Shown: positions 7,380 through 8,482 of the stretch, in pieces
Layout: each line of letters opens with the position of its first letter
Position numbering within the stretch: the first letter of the stretch is position 1
From: an uncultured Planctomycetales bacterium
GTDB taxonomy: Bacteria; Planctomycetota; Planctomycetia; Isosphaerales; Isosphaeraceae
Direction of reading: 5' to 3'
Assembly (NCBI GenBank): GCA_937997355.1
Contig: CALKTZ010001094.1
Span: 1-8,482, forward strand
Length of the DNA stretch: 8,482 nucleotides
The notes under the pieces: model-generated
The model's database searches: none
What the model was told of the DNA's origin: nothing
The model's input: the letters and a program-made list of their open reading frames with translations, nothing else
Made by a program: the position numbers and the translations under genes

Positions 7380-8041
7380 CGGGTGTGGACGCGGACAAGG
7401 AGCGGATCGCGCGCCGGGTCGCTAAGGAGATTACCCCCAACTCGCTGGTCAATCTCGGCATCGGTCTCCCGACATTGGTCGCGAATTACCTCCCGGGGGG
7501 CCTGGGGGTGCTCTTTCATACCGAAAATGGGCTGATCGGCGTCGGCCCTCGGCCGGCTCCGGGGGTGGAGAATCGGAATCTCGTCGATGCCGGGGGAGGG
7601 TTCGTCACCGCCGTGACCGGCGCGGCCGCCTTCGACGCCGCCTTCTCCTTCGGCCTGATTCGGGGCGGGCATCTCGACCTGACCGTCCTCGGCGGGCTCC
7701 AGGTGGACTCCCAGGGGCGACTGGCCAACTGGATGGTCCCCGGCAAGCTCGTCCCCGGGATGGGGGGCGCGATGGACCTGGTTTCGGGGGCCAAACGAGT
7801 CATCGTAGCCATGGCCCATTCGGCTGCCGGGAAGCCGAAGATCGTGGCCGAATGCTCCTTCCCCTTGACGTCGATCCGTCGGGTGAGCCTCGTCATCACC
7901 GACCTCGCCGTGATCGAGCCGACGTCCGAAGGGCTTGTCCTCCGAGAACGGGCGCCGGGGGTTTCGGTCGAGCGAATCGTCGAGGAAACCGAAGCCGGGT
8001 TGATCATCCCGGACCCGGTTCCCGAAATGAGTTTTGCCTGA
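7376..8041 (+). CDS. atoA: Acetoacetate CoA-transferase, beta subunit (catalytic glutamate)
   Basis: This beta subunit carries the glutamate that forms the glutamyl-CoA thioester intermediate. The 221-residue protein matches E. coli AtoA along its length. It has RIARRVAKE near the N terminus, then VNLGIGLPTLVANYLP at 25-40. TENG follows with catalytic E50. Further on come the glycine-rich LGGLQVD stretch and LANWMVPGKLVPGMGGAMDL in the middle. The last 60 residues, after PLTSIRRVSLVITDLAV, are less conserved, as is usual. ATG 7376 overlaps the atoD stop as ATGA, and GGAG at 7364-7367 lies eight bases upstream, so translation of the two subunits is coupled, suiting a stoichiometric complex. 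The gap to the next gene is only 42 bp and shows no terminator. Confidence 0.96.
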   Translation: MTGVDADKERIARRVAKEITPNSLVNLGIGLPTLVANYLPGGLGVLFHTENGLIGVGPRPAPGVENRNLVDAGGGFVTAVTGAAAFDAAFSFGLIRGGHLDLTVLGGLQVDSQGRLANWMVPGKLVPGMGGAMDLVSGAKRVIVAMAHSAAGKPKIVAECSFPLTSIRRVSLVITDLAVIEPTSEGLVLRERAPGVSVERIVEETEAGLIIPDPVPEMSFA

Positions 8042-8083
8042 TCAAATCAGATTTTCTCTCCATCAATCGATAGGCAACGCTTC

Positions 8084-8482
8084 ATGTCCAGCCTTTCCGG
8101 AAAATCGGCCATCGTGACCGGATCGACGAGCGGCATCGGGCTCGGCATCGCCGAGGCCCTCGTTCGCGCGGGCGCGAATGTGATGCTCAATGGGTTCGGG
8201 GAAGCGTCGGAGATCGAGGCGATCCGTGCGCGGCTGGAGGGCATGGGATCGGTGCGAGTGCAGCATCATGCCGCGAACCTGACCGTGCCCGACGAGATTC
8301 GAGACCTGGTCGAAGCGGCGAATCAGGCATTCGGCAGCATCGACATCCTGGTGAACAATGCCGGGACGCAGCACGTCGCGCCGCTCGTCGAGTTTCCTCG
8401 AGAACGCTGGGATCACCTGATCGCGCTCAATCTCTCCGCCGTTTTTCACGCGACCAGGGAAGTGCTGCCCGGGATGATCGCC
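8084..8482 (+). CDS. bdhA: D-3-hydroxybutyrate dehydrogenase, 3' end cut by window edge
   Basis: This short-chain dehydrogenase/reductase oxidises D-3-hydroxybutyrate, the PHB monomer, to acetoacetate with NAD+. The first 133 residues are present. The coenzyme loop is TGSTSGIG at 12-19. NNAG lies at 91-94 and N116 is the active-site asparagine. The subfamily is shown by NGFGEASEI after the second strand and by TQHVAP just after NNAG; its glutamine Q96 corresponds to a substrate-binding residue of characterised 3-hydroxybutyrate dehydrogenases. The catalytic serine and tyrosine lie beyond the right edge. ATG 8084 is the only start that keeps the conserved N terminus. The upstream AGG at 8072-8074 is a weak ribosome site. 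Its product, acetoacetate, is the substrate of the CoA-transferase encoded directly upstream, so it belongs to the same operon in function and probably in transcription. Confidence 0.93.
   Translation, partial: MSSLSGKSAIVTGSTSGIGLGIAEALVRAGANVMLNGFGEASEIEAIRARLEGMGSVRVQHHAANLTVPDEIRDLVEAANQAFGSIDILVNNAGTQHVAPLVEFPRERWDHLIALNLSAVFHATREVLPGMIA

Noticed and set aside
8042..8083. AT-richer 42-bp gap before bdhA as a terminator or separate promoter
   Set aside because: There is no GC-rich stem followed by a T run and no convincing -35/-10 pair. It looks like an ordinary intra-operon spacer.

Overview
The window is high-GC bacterial chromosomal DNA with tightly packed housekeeping and catabolic genes. 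Two gene blocks point away from each other across a gap of about 360 bp. The gene families, the GC-rich codon use (almost no TTA, CTA or TCA sense codons) and the long bipartite GlnE fit a Planctomycetota-type organism, perhaps an Isosphaeraceae relative. That placement is an inference from general resemblance, not from a marker gene.

Left block, minus strand (5362 down to 1): miaB (tRNA ms2i6A37 methylthiotransferase), then a SMI1/KNR4 (SUKH) family protein whose start is coupled to the miaB stop, then after 56 bp glnE (glutamine synthetase adenylyltransferase/adenylyl-removing enzyme). glnE runs off the left edge and probably lacks only its last few residues. The three genes look like one transcription unit. 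A good -10 box upstream of miaB sits exactly between the arms of a 6-bp inverted repeat.

Middle (5363 to 5719): a divergent intergenic region. It holds the miaB promoter candidate, one doubtful 30-codon ORF and the ribosome binding site of the rightward operon. No RNA gene, mobile element or terminator was seen.

Right block, plus strand (5720 to 8482): a 3-hydroxyacyl-CoA dehydrogenase family protein, then atoD and atoA (the two subunits of an acetoacetate CoA-transferase), then the start of a D-3-hydroxybutyrate dehydrogenase gene cut by the right edge. The first three genes overlap by 8 and 4 bases; the fourth follows after 42 bases. Together they describe ketone-body or PHB-monomer use. 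D-3-hydroxybutyrate is oxidised to acetoacetate, which AtoDA converts to acetoacetyl-CoA. The first gene's catalytic region resembles the lambda-crystallin/L-gulonate dehydrogenase branch, so it may act on a free L-3-hydroxy acid rather than a CoA ester.

I see no defence system, CRISPR array, IS element, prophage or other accessory island. The most interesting points are the SUKH protein with a possible C-terminal helix-turn-helix inside a miaB-glnE operon, the unusual dehydrogenase in the ketone-body operon, and the palindrome around the miaB -10 box.
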